Source: Streptomyces sp. I6 (GTDB lineage: Bacteria > Actinomycetota > Actinomycetes > Streptomycetales > Streptomycetaceae). From it: a stretch of 64,000 nt of DNA. Made by a program: the position numbers and the translations under genes. Of this stretch, positions 1 to 8,546 are shown piece after piece. How positions within the stretch are numbered: the first letter of the stretch is position 1; every line of letters starts with the position of its first letter. The notes beneath the pieces are model-generated. The model saw only the letters and a program-made list of their open reading frames with translations. It ran no database searches and was not told the DNA's origin. The stretch spans positions 6,551,501 through 6,615,500 of the forward strand of contig RHDP01000001.1 in assembly GCA_003725745.1 (NCBI GenBank), given 5' to 3'.

Positions 1-10
1 TTCATCGGTA

Positions 11-636
11 GTGTCCAACCCCCGACACGAGCGGCGTGACCGCGCCCGTCTCGCCAAGGCTCAACGGCAGCTTGCCGGCAAGGCCGAGGGGACGGAGCGA
101 GCGGGGCCAGGGCCCGCCGGAAGGCCGCCGAGGTCTACGCCCGCATCACCGACCGCGGGCGTGGCCATCTGTACCGGGTCACCACTCGGCTCGTTCGTGA
201 GAACCAAACGGTCGTGATCGGGGAACTCGCCGTCCGGAACATGGTGAAGAACGGCAGCCTGGCCCGCGCCATCAGCGACGCGGCCCGGTCGGAGTGCCGG
301 AGCCTGCTGGAGTGCAAGGCCCGGTGGTACGGCCGCGAAGTGATCGCGATCGACCGCTGGTTTCCCTCCTCCAGGCTGTGCTCCACCTGCGGTACCTCTC
401 AGGACGAGATGCCGCTCGGCGTCCGGACACGGACACGGACACGGACACGGACACGGACATGGACATGGACATGGACGTGCGGCTGCGGGACGACCCGCGA
501 CCGGGACGTGAACGCCGCGAAGATCCTGGCCGTCGGGCTGACGGTGTCTGTATGTGGAGCCGGTGTAGGACCTCAACGGAGTGCTCCGGGTGGGCAGTCG
601 GCGATGAAGCGGGAACACCTGCGGCGCGAGCCGTAG
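11..636 (+). pseudogene. tnpB: IS605/IS607-type TnpB (OrfB) remnant
   Basis: Remnant of a TnpB-type RNA-guided nuclease/transposase accessory protein. The reading frame that starts near base 11 (SNPRHERRDRARLAKAQRQL) shifts between about 90 and 115 into the frame that runs to 636. Family landmarks visible in the second part are the RuvC-II segment (IGELAVRNMVKN), the first zinc knuckle (CSTCG, about 379-393), the second knuckle (CGCG, about 478-489) and the RuvC-III segment (TRDRDVNAAK). The N-terminal half would lie left of the window. Between the knuckles the coding sequence is expanded by a hexamer repeat (424-477), which would push the two Cys pairs apart. Frameshift plus expansion argue for a dead copy; the sequence identity to intact TnpB proteins is from memory. 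Confidence 0.8.
424..477 (+). repeat. hexanucleotide tandem repeat inside tnpB zinc ribbon
   Basis: Nine 6-bp units: six CGGACA, then two TGGACA and one TGGACG. In frame they encode Arg-Thr six times and Trp-Thr three times, between Val and the Cys of the second zinc knuckle. Intact relatives have a single Arg-Thr-Trp-Thr at this place, so the array looks like slippage expansion of one 6-bp unit. Confidence 0.9.
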
Positions 637-670
637 GAATCCCCCTTTCAGGAGGGGCGAGGAAGTCAAG
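637..670 (+). other. degenerate right end of the IS605-type element (hairpin)
   Basis: Immediately after the tnpB stop comes a CCCCCT...GGAGGGG stem-loop followed by a short GAGGAAGTCAAG stretch. This resembles the right-end hairpin of IS605-family elements, which is also where the guide (omega/re) RNA overlaps the tnpB 3' end. The stem is imperfect, in line with a decayed element. Identification as an element end is inference from position and shape. Confidence 0.45.
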
Positions 671-1005
671 GACACGCCTTCCCGGGCGACGACGAGACGA
701 GGCGAGACGACGGGGACGCGCCTTCCCGGACACGGCCTCCCGGAGACGGCCTCCTGTCCAGCGTGCTCCCCGCCCCGGTGTCCCGCGACGCGACCGCCCG
801 TGCGGTTTCGCCCGTGCGGGGAGAGGAAGCGGGGAGAGGGAGCGGGCGTGGCGCACCGGGGCGGACGCGTCCCGGCGCCTCCCGGACCCGCGGTGCGATC
901 GGGACCGGCCGTACAACGTCCGGGAGGCACTGTTCCCACGGGGGCAAGCGACCGCTTAGTATGCACAGCACTGCCACGACGTCCCACACACCGCGGAGGC
1001 CCCGA
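671..1005. other. spacer without a supported gene
   Basis: 335 bases between the transposon remnant and the oxidoreductase gene. It is purine-rich near 680-720 (GACGAGACGAGG-like) and no frame has convincing protein features. The sequence TTAGTAT near 955-961 could be a -10 element for the downstream operon, but I see no matching -35 at good spacing. Confidence 0.4.
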
Positions 1006-1974
1006 ATGCAGGCATGGCGAGTGCACCGGAACGGCGAGCCGGGCGAGGTGATGCGCCTCGAGGAGACCGGCCGCCCGGAGCCCGGCGAAGGGCAGGTCCT
1101 GCTCAGAGTGCGGGCCGCCAACGTCAACTTCCCCGACGCTCTGCTCTGCCGCGGCCACTACCAGGTGACACCGCCGCTGCCCTTCACTCCGGGTGTGGAG
1201 CTGTGCGGCGAGACCGAGGACGGCCGCCGCGTCATCGCCACCCCCGCCCTGCCGTACGGCGGGTTCGCCGAGTACGCCGTCGCCGACGAGGCCGCCGTGC
1301 TGCCCGCGCCGGACTCCCTGGACGACGCCGAGGCGGCGGCGCTGCACATCGGCTACCAGACCGGCTGGTTCGGCCTGCACCGCCGGGCGGACCTCCAGGA
1401 GGGCGAGACGCTGCTCGTGCACGCGGCCTCCGGCGGCGTCGGCAGCGCGGCCGTCCAGCTCGGCAAGGCCGCGGGCGCCCGTGTCATCGGCGTCGTCGGC
1501 GGCCCGCAGAAGGCCGCCGTGGCCCGCGAAATCGGCTGCGACCTCGTCATCGACCGGCACGCGGACGACATCGTCGCCGCCGTGAAGGACGCCACTGGCG
1601 GCCGTGGCGCCGACGTCGTCTACGACCCCGTCGGCGGCGACGCCTACGACAAGTCCGCCAAGTGCGTCGCCTTCGAAGGCCGCATCGTCGTCGTGGGTTT
1701 CGCGAGCGGCGCCATCCCCAGCCCGGCGCTCAACCACGCGCTGGTGAAGAACTACTCGATCGTCGGACTGCACTGGGGCCTCTACAACCAGAGGGACCCC
1801 AGGGCCGTGCTCCGCTGTCATGAGACCCTCACCGGCCTGGCCGCCAAGGGACTGATCAAGCCGCTGGTCAGCGACCGGGTCCCACTCGAGAGTGCCGCAG
1901 GCGCCGTCCAGCGCGTCGCCGACGGCACCACCACCGGGCGCCTCGTCGTCCTCCCGGGAGGAGCGAGGGCATGA
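1006..1974 (+). CDS. zinc-free MDR-family NADPH:quinone oxidoreductase
   Basis: 322-aa medium-chain dehydrogenase/reductase of the quinone oxidoreductase (QOR) branch, expected to reduce quinones, enones or acyl-CoA-type enones with NADPH. An N-terminal GroES-like domain (VNFPDALLCRGHY) is followed by the nucleotide-binding fold with the motif HAASGGVGSAAVQLGKAAG and a C-terminal QOR segment (HWGLYNQRDP). No catalytic zinc ligand set is visible, as is usual for QOR. The ATG at 1006 is chosen because a GGAGG-like site lies about 8 bases upstream and the family N-terminus (MQAWRVHRNG) begins here; an ATG at 961 is also in frame. Its stop overlaps the next ATG (ATGA), so it is co-translated with the acyl-CoA dehydrogenases and probably belongs to the same acyl-CoA catabolic operon. 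Confidence 0.9.
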   Translation: MQAWRVHRNGEPGEVMRLEETGRPEPGEGQVLLRVRAANVNFPDALLCRGHYQVTPPLPFTPGVELCGETEDGRRVIATPALPYGGFAEYAVADEAAVLPAPDSLDDAEAAALHIGYQTGWFGLHRRADLQEGETLLVHAASGGVGSAAVQLGKAAGARVIGVVGGPQKAAVAREIGCDLVIDRHADDIVAAVKDATGGRGADVVYDPVGGDAYDKSAKCVAFEGRIVVVGFASGAIPSPALNHALVKNYSIVGLHWGLYNQRDPRAVLRCHETLTGLAAKGLIKPLVSDRVPLESAAGAVQRVADGTTTGRLVVLPGGARA

Positions 1975-3157
1975 CCGACGCCGCCGAACTGCTCCTGCGC
2001 GTCCGCGAGTTCCTCGCCGCGCACCCGCCCGCCACCACCGAGCGGAGCGACTTCCTGAGCGCCCGCTTCGACGCCGGTCTCGCCTGGGTGCACTATCCGG
2101 CCGGACTCGGCGGACTCGGCGCGGCCCGCTCCCTTCAGGCCGTCGTTGACGCGGAACTGGAGGCCGCCGGCGCCCCCGACAACGACCCCCGCCGGATCGG
2201 CATCGGCCTCGGGATGGCCGCGCCCACCATCCTCGCGTACGGCACCGAGGAGCAGAAGAGGCGGTTCCTGCGGCCGCTCTGGGTGGGCGAGGAGGTCTGG
2301 TGCCAGCTGTTCAGCGAACCCGGCGCGGGCTCCGACCTCGCCGCCCTCGGCACCCGCGCCGTCCGGGACGGCGCCGACGGCGACTGGATCGTCAACGGCC
2401 AGAAGGTGTGGACCTCCAGCGCACACCTCGCCCGCTGGGCCATCCTCATCGCCCGCACCGACCCGGACGCCCCCAAGCACCGCGGCATCACCTACTTCCT
2501 CTGCGACATGACCGACCCCGGGGTCGAGGTCCGGCCGCTGCGTCAGATCACCGGCGAGGCCGAGTTCAACGAGGTCTTCCTCACCGATGTGCGGATCCCC
2601 GACGACCGCCGTCTCGGCCCCGTCGGCGAGGGCTGGAAGGTCGCCCAGACCACCCTCATGAACGAGCGCGTCTCCATCGGCGGTATGCGTCTGCCGCGCG
2701 AGGGCGGAATGATCGGACCCGTCGCCCGTACCTGGCGCGACCGCCCGGAGCTGCGCACACACGAACTCCACCAGCGCCTGCTCACCCTCTGGGTGGAGGC
2801 AGAGGTGGCCCGGCTCACCGGCGAACGGTTGCGCCAGCAGCTCGCCGCGGGCCAGCCCGGCCCGAGGGATCGGGTATGAAGCTCGGCTTCGCCCGGCTGA
2901 ACCAGGAGATCAGCGGCCTGGAGGTGGAACTGCGCGGCGGCGAGGGCCTGCTGTACGACGACTGGACCATGCGGCGCCCCGAACTGGTCGACTTCACCGG
3001 CCGCGACGCCGGCTACCGCTATCTGCGCTCGAAGGGCAACTCCATCGAGGGCGGCACCAGCGAGGTGCTGCTCAACATCGTCGCCGAACGGGTGCTCGGA
3101 CTGCCCCCCGAGCCCCGCAACGACAAGGACGTCCCCTGGAAGGACCTCGCGCGATGA
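1971..3157 (+). CDS. acyl-CoA dehydrogenase, larger subunit (apparent -1 frameshift)
   Basis: Flavoprotein that would oxidise an acyl-CoA at the alpha-beta bond. Recognisable segments are the FAD/substrate region CQLFSEPGAGSDLA, NGQKVWTSSA, and the C-terminal R-x-x-GNSIEGGTSEVLLNIVAERVLGLP. The first frame runs 1971-2879 and ends early at GPRDRV; the second frame resumes at once with GSGMKLGFARLNQE and runs to 3157. One G missing at about 2864 explains the break, and the span (1187 bases) is one short of a multiple of three, giving about 395 aa when repaired. Start ATG overlaps the upstream stop and the stop overlaps the next start. With the shorter neighbour it may form a heteromeric dehydrogenase as known for steroid side-chain enzymes; that pairing is inference. 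Confidence 0.85.
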
Positions 3158-4239
3158 GCACTCAGCCCGACCTTCTCTACTCCGAGGCCGAGGACGACCT
3201 GCGGGCCGCCGTGCGCTCCCTGGTCACCGGCCGGTCCGACCACGCGGCCGTCCTCGACCGCGCCGAGTCGGGATCGCCCTACGACGACGGGCTGTGGCAG
3301 TCGCTCGCCGCCGGGATCGGCGCCGCGGGACTGCTCGTCCCGGAGGAGCTCGGCGGTCAGGGCGCCGGTCACCGCGAGGCAGCCGTCGTCCTCGAGGAAC
3401 TCGGCCGGGCGGTGACCCCCGCGCCGTACCTCACCGGCTCGGTGATCGCCACCGAGACGCTGCTCGCCCTCGGCGAAGCGGACGGCGATGCCACGGGCCT
3501 GCTGAAGGAGCTGGCCGCCGGCCGGACGGTCGCGGTCCTCGCCGTGCCGCTCTCCGCCTCGGCAGGTGCCCGCCTCCCCACCGGGGCCACCGTGACGGGC
3601 GTCGCCGACGCCGCTGCGGCCGACGTACTGCTGGTGCTCCGGGCGGACGGCCTGTACGCGGTGCGGCGTGGCGAGGCGACGGTCGAACCGCTCACTCCGC
3701 TCGACCTCACCCGCCCCCTCGCCGCCGTCACCACCGCGGAGGACTCCGGCACCCGGCTCGCGGACGCGGACCAGGCCCGCGCCGCGGTGCGCCGCGGGCT
3801 GCTCGCCGGCGCCGGGTTGCTCGCCTCGGAGCAGCTGGGGATCGCCGAGTGGTGCCTGGAGGAGACGGTCCGCTACACGCGCGACCGATACCAGTTCAAC
3901 CGCCCCGTGGGCTCGTTCCAGGCGCTGAAGCACCGGATGGCGCAGCTCTGGCTCGACGTGGCGGGAGCGCGAGCCGCCGCGCGCAACGCCGCGGACGCCC
4001 TCGCGACCGGAAGCGCCGAGGTGCCGCTCGCGGTCTCCGTCGCCCAGGCGCACTGCTCCCGGGTGGCGGTGCGCGCCGCGGAGGAGTGCGTCCAGCTCCA
4101 CGCCGGCATCGGCATGACCTGGGAGCACCCGGCACACCTGTACCTCAAGCGGGCCAAGGCGGATGAGATCGCCCTCGGCACCCCGGGCCGCCACAAGGAG
4201 GTGCTGGCGGAACTGGTCTCGCTGCCCGGGCCGCTGTGA
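3154..4239 (+). CDS. acyl-CoA dehydrogenase, smaller subunit
   Basis: 361-aa acyl-CoA dehydrogenase family protein. The C-terminal helical bundle is clear (RYTRDRYQFNRPVGSFQALK, then ECVQLHAGIGMTWEHPAHLY), and the N-terminal helical part includes PEELGGQGAG. It is shorter and more divergent in the middle than the upstream partner. This resembles the unequal subunits of alpha2beta2 acyl-CoA dehydrogenases used for steroid or branched acyl-CoA substrates. ATGA overlap with the preceding gene implies translational coupling. A 30-bp palindrome lies 38 bases after the stop and probably ends the operon. Substrate cannot be told from sequence. Confidence 0.88.
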   Translation: MSTQPDLLYSEAEDDLRAAVRSLVTGRSDHAAVLDRAESGSPYDDGLWQSLAAGIGAAGLLVPEELGGQGAGHREAAVVLEELGRAVTPAPYLTGSVIATETLLALGEADGDATGLLKELAAGRTVAVLAVPLSASAGARLPTGATVTGVADAAAADVLLVLRADGLYAVRRGEATVEPLTPLDLTRPLAAVTTAEDSGTRLADADQARAAVRRGLLAGAGLLASEQLGIAEWCLEETVRYTRDRYQFNRPVGSFQALKHRMAQLWLDVAGARAAARNAADALATGSAEVPLAVSVAQAHCSRVAVRAAEECVQLHAGIGMTWEHPAHLYLKRAKADEIALGTPGRHKEVLAELVSLPGPL

Positions 4240-4277
4240 CGAGGCGGGACACCGGGACCGGACAGGGCGGGCCCGGC

Positions 4278-4307
4278 GGACCGCGGCCCGGTACCGGGCC
4301 GCGGTCC
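4278..4307 (+). terminator. perfect 30-bp palindrome, probable terminator
   Basis: A perfect inverted repeat with no loop (two 15-base arms meeting at 4292/4293, centre GGTACC) 38 bases after the acyl-CoA dehydrogenase stop. There is no T-run, as is normal for Streptomyces hairpin terminators. It could equally be a protein-binding palindrome, but the position favours termination of the 1006-4239 operon. Confidence 0.6.
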
Positions 4308-4544
4308 GCTCACCCTCGCGCCGCCGCCGCGACGCGCGTCGAGCACGTCGAGCACGTCGACCTCGCCGGGCTGCGGCGCTTCCTCCACGCCCGCGACCGC
4401 TGACCCACGACAACATCCGCGGTCAACAGCGGATTTGACGAGCACCCGATCGGCGGACACGCCAGTCGGCCGCCCGGTGCGCCCACTGGGCCACACTGGC
4501 GCCCGAATGCCGCACAACCCCGGTGCGGCGGAGGGAGGCCGGCC

Positions 4545-4739
4545 ATGGCCGTTTCGGTTTCGGTGGTGCTGCTGCTGCTCGTCCTTGCGGTGATCTTCCT
4601 CCGCAACGGCGGGCTGAAGCTCTCACACGCACTCGTGTGCGCCCTGCTCGGGTTCTTCCTCGCGGGTACGAGCATGGCGCCCACCATCCACGACGGCGTC
4701 TCCGCGACCGCCGAGGTCGTCGGCAAGCTCAGCCCCTGA
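4545..4739 (+). CDS. small one/two-span membrane protein
   Basis: 64 aa, opening with a strongly hydrophobic segment (VSVVLLLLVLAVIFL), then RNGGLKLSHALVCALLGFFLAG, a second hydrophobic stretch, and a short polar tail. I recall similar small Streptomyces proteins of unknown role, but cannot name a family. Coding use is supported by G/C third positions and a GGAGG-type site (GGAGGGAGG, about 4531-4538) just upstream of the ATG. It stands alone between the acyl-CoA operon terminator and the serine hydrolase gene. Confidence 0.65.
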   Translation: MAVSVSVVLLLLVLAVIFLRNGGLKLSHALVCALLGFFLAGTSMAPTIHDGVSATAEVVGKLSP

Positions 4740-4856
4740 CCGCCATGGCCGTCGGCCGGGCCCGAACCCCCGACCGCCGGGCTGGTCGGCCTGGTCGGTC
4801 CCCCGGCGGGCGGGATGACCGGCCTCCGGGCGACACGGCCCCGATTCGGGCGTTCA

Positions 4857-6575
4857 ATGGGGTGCATGCACCCGGGGAAGGGCCCGCGGCCGCGCCGTGG
4901 CCGCCCGCTCGCCGTATCCGGCCTGGCCGCACTGCTCCTCGCGGCGACGGCCCTGACGTCGGGTGCCGCCGATCCGGGCCTCGCCTCCGGCCCCGTGCCG
5001 TCGCCGTCGGAGCCCGCGCCGAAGCCGCCGTCCGGCCAGCCGACGCCGCTGCTCACCCGGGCCGACGTGGACCGGGCCGTCGGCCGCCTCGACGGCGTCG
5101 TCCAGGACCTGATGAAGAAGACCGGCGTCCCCGGCGTGGCGGTGGGCGTCGTACACGAGGACCGCGTGCTGTACCTGAAGGGCTTCGGCAAGCGGCACGT
5201 CGGCGAGCCCGCCGCGGTCGACCCCGACACCGTCTTCCAGCTGGCCTCGCTCTCGAAGCCGATCGGTTCGACCGTCGTCGCGGGGGCCGTCGCCGGGAAG
5301 GGCGCGGACGGCGACGGCGACGGCGCGGACCGCGGGCGTGCGGACGGCCGGGGTGCGGACGGGGGAGGAGCAGGCTGGGACGAACCGGTCACCCGGCACC
5401 TGCCCGGCTTCGCCCTCAAGGACCCCTGGGTGAGCGGCCATGTCACCGTCACCGATCTCATGTCCCACCGCAGCGGACTGCCCGACCACGCGGGAGATCT
5501 GCTGGAGGACCTGGGCTATGACCAGGCGTACATCCTGAGCCGTCTCCGCGACGAGCCGCTCGCCCCCTTCCGCGCCACCTACGCGTACACGAACTTCGGT
5601 TTCACCGCCGGCGCGGAGGCCGTCGCCCGCGCGAAGGGCGTGAGCTGGCAGAAGCTCTCCGAGGACACCCTGTTCCGTCCCGCCGGCATGGACTCCACCA
5701 GCACCACCTTCGCCGACTACGAGAAGGCCGCGAACCGGGCGGTGACCCATGTGCCCGGCCCCGACGGCACCTGGCAGGCGAAGTACGTCCGCGACGCGGA
5801 CGCCCAGGCGCCCGCCGGAGGGGCCAGCTCCACCGCCACCGACATGATGCGGTGGCTGCGGCTCCAACTCGCCGGAGGGAAGCTGGACGGCCGGCAGATC
5901 ATCGACGCCGAGAGCCTGCGGCACACCCATCTGCCCGAGATCGTCTCCCAGCCGCCGAGGGCCCCCGCGGGGCGGACCGGCTTCTACGGGCTGGGCTGGA
6001 ACGTCAACTACGACAACCAGGCCCGGTTGCGGCTCAGCCACTCCGGCGCCTTCGAGCTCGGCGCCAACACCAATGTGACGATGCTGCCCGGCGAACGGCT
6101 CGGCATCGTCGTGCTCACCAACGGCAAGCCCGTCGGACTGGCCGACGCCGTCGCCGAGGACTTCTTCGACATCGCCCGGTACGGCAAGCCCACCCGGGAC
6201 TGGCTCGCGCTGTTCGCCGCGCTCTACGAGCAGCTCGACCAGGCCGGTGTGTCGCCCACCGACTACGCCGATCCGCCCGCGTCCGCGAAGGCCGCCCGAC
6301 CCGGCGGCGCGTACACCGGGACGTACGACAGCGCCTACTACGGAAAGGCCACCGTCACCACCGGCCCGGACGGCCTCGTTCTCGAACTCGGTCCGGAACC
6401 GAAGCGGTTCCCACTGCGCCACTACGACGGCGACACCTTCAGCTTCGAGACGACCGGCGAGAACGCCGTCGGGCCGACCGGCGTCACCTTCACGTTCGAC
6501 CGGGGCGACACGGCAGGGAAACTGCGTGTCGAGTACCTCGACCAGACGGGCCTCGGCACCTTCACCCGCCGCTGA
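4857..6575 (+). CDS. secreted serine hydrolase, class C beta-lactamase/esterase family
   Basis: About 572 aa. The N-terminus has an Arg-rich stretch followed by a hydrophobic core (LAVSGLAALLLAATALTSGA), a likely export signal. The penicillin-binding-like hydrolase domain has the SxxK nucleophile in LASLSK (Ser131, Lys134) and the tyrosine motif YTN (Tyr244). A Gly/Asp/Arg-rich insertion sits at about residues 143-170, between the two motifs, which is not part of the family core. The last ~90 residues (GAYTGTYDSAYYGKA...) form a separate beta-rich C-terminal domain often found in these esterases. Start 4857 gives the full signal; 4866 is an in-frame alternative. Substrate (ester or D-amino acid peptide) is unknown. 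Confidence 0.85.
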   Translation: MGCMHPGKGPRPRRGRPLAVSGLAALLLAATALTSGAADPGLASGPVPSPSEPAPKPPSGQPTPLLTRADVDRAVGRLDGVVQDLMKKTGVPGVAVGVVHEDRVLYLKGFGKRHVGEPAAVDPDTVFQLASLSKPIGSTVVAGAVAGKGADGDGDGADRGRADGRGADGGGAGWDEPVTRHLPGFALKDPWVSGHVTVTDLMSHRSGLPDHAGDLLEDLGYDQAYILSRLRDEPLAPFRATYAYTNFGFTAGAEAVARAKGVSWQKLSEDTLFRPAGMDSTSTTFADYEKAANRAVTHVPGPDGTWQAKYVRDADAQAPAGGASSTATDMMRWLRLQLAGGKLDGRQIIDAESLRHTHLPEIVSQPPRAPAGRTGFYGLGWNVNYDNQARLRLSHSGAFELGANTNVTMLPGERLGIVVLTNGKPVGLADAVAEDFFDIARYGKPTRDWLALFAALYEQLDQAGVSPTDYADPPASAKAARPGGAYTGTYDSAYYGKATVTTGPDGLVLELGPEPKRFPLRHYDGDTFSFETTGENAVGPTGVTFTFDRGDTAGKLRVEYLDQTGLGTFTRR

Positions 6576-6669
6576 GCACCGCGCCCGAGGCAACGCCGAA
6601 CACCGCGCCCGAGGCAACGCCGAACACCGCGCCCGAGGCAACGCCGAACACCGTGCCGCCCCCAACGCC
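6574..6669 (+). repeat. 24-bp tandem repeat downstream of the serine hydrolase
   Basis: Three nearly identical 24-bp units (6574-6597, 6598-6621, 6622-6645) with core ACCGCGCCCGAGGCAACGCC, followed by a fourth diverged unit to 6669. The first unit overlaps the hydrolase stop codon. No gene uses it in a believable frame. Confidence 0.85.
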
Positions 6670-6928
6670 GCCGAGCACGGCGGTTGGGCGCCGCCGAACG
6701 CCGCGGCTCGCCCAACACGACGGCACCGACATGCACCATGCGCCATGCACGCAACGGCACCGACGCGCCCGGGCCACGTGGTCGGTGCTCCGGCACTCTC
6801 GGCCTCCGACGGCGGCGGCCCCGCCGTGCCGGACACCGCGGCGAGCGGCGCCGAGCGGTGGGGCTCCCGGCGCGGGCGGACGCAGGCCCGGGCCCGCCGG
6901 GGACGGCTCCCGGGCATCCCCGCGTCCG
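6670..6928. other. spacer between convergent genes, no gene seen
   Basis: GC-rich sequence between the hydrolase (plus) and the VOC gene (minus). Frames that stay open here are low-complexity (Arg/Ala/Pro) and lack starts with ribosome sites. I see no clear terminator hairpin. Confidence 0.4.
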
Positions 6929-7720
6929 TCAGGTGAACGTCGGCAACTCGCCCTCGGTCGTGGTGGTGTCGATGACGGCGAACGGCGCGCCCTGCGGGTC
7001 GACCACGGCCGCGAAGCGGCCGAAGGGCGTCGTCATCGGCCCGAACACCAGCCTGCCGCCCCGTCTCCGGACCGCCGCGACCGCGGCGTCGCAGTCCGCG
7101 ACGGTCCAGTAGACCTGGACGTAGGAGGGCACCTCCGGCGGGAACTCCGCGTCGGTCATCTCCATCCGGCCGAGGACGGGATCCCGTCCCAGGTCGAACA
7201 CCTTGAAGTCCACCCCCGGGTCCGCCATGACCTTCGCGCCGTAACCGAAGACCGCGGGGAAGAACGCGTCCGACTTCCCGGGCTCACGAGTGAAGACCTC
7301 CGCCCAGCAGAAGGAGCCTGGGACGTTCGTCGCCTCGAAGCCCGTGTGCGTACCCGCCTGCCAGACGCCGAAGGCGACACCGCCCGGGTCCTGCGCGAGG
7401 CACATCGTCCCGAACTCGCCCACCCGCATCGGCTCCATGAGCACGGTGCCGCCGTTGTCCCGGATCCTCCCCGCGGTGGCGGCCGCGTCCGGGGACGCCA
7501 GATAGAGGCACCACCGGGAGTGCCCCTCCTGCCCGGGCATGGGCGGGGCCACCGCGGCGACGGCCTTGCCGTCCGCGTACGCCTGCGTGTAGTCCCCGTA
7601 CTCCGTCGACGACTCGCCGAACGTCCAGCCGAGGACCTCGCCGTAGAACGTCTTGGCCCCCTCCAGGTCGGAGAACATCGCGTCGGCCCAGATCGGTGTG
7701 CCTTCGGGTACGTCTGCCAT
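6929..7720 (-). CDS. tandem-domain VOC (glyoxalase/bleomycin resistance-like) protein
   Basis: 263 aa made of two vicinal-oxygen-chelate half-domains. The first spans about residues 8-120 (TPIWADAMFSDLEGAKTFYG...CLAQDPGGVAFGVWQ), the second about 135-255 (GSFCWAEVFTREPGKSDAFF...AVVDPQGAPFAVI). This arrangement is common in actinobacterial proteins of unknown substrate annotated as glyoxalase-like. A cytosolic single gene with no partner nearby. The start ATG (MADVPEGTPIW) has an AGAG-type purine site upstream and matches the family N-terminus. Metal-binding residues cannot be assigned with certainty, so enzymatic function is open. Confidence 0.85.
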   Translation of the reverse strand: MADVPEGTPIWADAMFSDLEGAKTFYGEVLGWTFGESSTEYGDYTQAYADGKAVAAVAPPMPGQEGHSRWCLYLASPDAAATAGRIRDNGGTVLMEPMRVGEFGTMCLAQDPGGVAFGVWQAGTHTGFEATNVPGSFCWAEVFTREPGKSDAFFPAVFGYGAKVMADPGVDFKVFDLGRDPVLGRMEMTDAEFPPEVPSYVQVYWTVADCDAAVAAVRRRGGRLVFGPMTTPFGRFAAVVDPQGAPFAVIDTTTTEGELPTFT

Positions 7721-7929
7721 GACGGTGGCTCTCTTCCGTGCGGACTGCGTGGCTCGGAGACTCCCCTCCCAGCCACGCTAGCCATCGCCGGGCGGTCCCG
7801 CGCGGCGGCGCGGCCCCCACCCCGGACGGTCCCGGCCGCCGCACGCACCGCTGAGCGCCGGTCCCGGAGCCCGCGAAGCACCCCTGCCGGGAAGCGCCCC
7901 CCATCCCCATGGGGCGTCCCGGCACGGAC

Positions 7930-8298
7930 TCACGTACCGAGCACCCGGGAGCGGATCAGGAACCGCACCCCCTCGGGGGCCTCCAGCGAGAACCCGCTGC
8001 CGCGCCCCTCGACCACGTCGACGATCAGACGCGTGTGGCGCCACGCCTCGTACTGGCTCACCGACATCCAGAAGGGCACCGGCGCGTCGACGCCCTCGAC
8101 GGCTAGCTCCGCCAGCAGCACGTCCGAGCCGCCGGTGCGGAACTCGCCCGCCGGGTAACACATGGGGGCGCTGCCGTCGCAGCAGCCTCCCGACTGGTGG
8201 AACATCAAGGGCCCGTGGGCCCCGGTCAGACGCCGCACCAGGTCGGCCGCCGCCGGGGTGAGCTCCACGGGTGCGCCGGCACCCGCCCCGGCGCTCAT
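7930..8298 (-). CDS. DUF779 domain protein
   Basis: 122-aa protein with the DUF779 hallmarks: a Cys-rich turn HQSGGCCDGSAPMCYPAGEF near residues 34-53 and SQYEAWRHTRLIVDVVEGRG near 79-98. Members are usually encoded directly beside an NAD-dependent aldehyde dehydrogenase of the ExaC/AldB type. Here the only such dehydrogenase in the window is at 61339-62862, over 50 kb away, so the usual pair is split. Function is unknown; the vicinal cysteines suggest metal or redox chemistry (inference). Confidence 0.85.
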   Translation of the reverse strand: MSAGAGAGAPVELTPAAADLVRRLTGAHGPLMFHQSGGCCDGSAPMCYPAGEFRTGGSDVLLAELAVEGVDAPVPFWMSVSQYEAWRHTRLIVDVVEGRGSGFSLEAPEGVRFLIRSRVLGT

Positions 8299-8546
8299 GA
8301 CGCGGAGTCCGGGCGCCGCGCCGCCCGCCCGCGCACCCGGCGCTCCGTATGACCCCGGTACACGTCCCGCCCCTTCCCCGCCGCTGGTCTCCTGCGCGCG
8401 GCGCCGCCGATGGCGCTCCAGTCAACCTCCCCCGACGTTGCGACCGCGTTGCACCGCGTCCGGCGCGCGGAGCCGGACAGAGCCCCCGTGCTCCGCGCGC
8501 CCTGAGTGATCACGCGGCGCCGTCCGCACCGCGTCCGCCCGCCTGG
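8299..8546. other. spacer upstream of the DUF779 gene
   Basis: About 250 bases, GC-rich, lying between the DUF779 start and the end of the epimerase gene. An open minus frame (8295-8513) is low-complexity Arg/Ala and is not believed to be a gene. Confidence 0.35.

Noticed and set aside
61-1821. 586-aa minus-strand open frame over the TnpB remnant and oxidoreductase
   Set aside because: Antisense to genes with clear motifs; low-complexity composition and no domain.
4236-4403. 55-aa plus-strand ORF beginning GTGA at the acyl-CoA dehydrogenase stop
   Set aside because: Runs through the 30-bp palindrome and is low-complexity; no homology recognised.
4854-6917. 687-aa minus-strand open frame antisense to the serine hydrolase
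   Set aside because: Shadow of a high-GC gene; contains repeats of ARCSALPR type from the 24-bp array and no domain.
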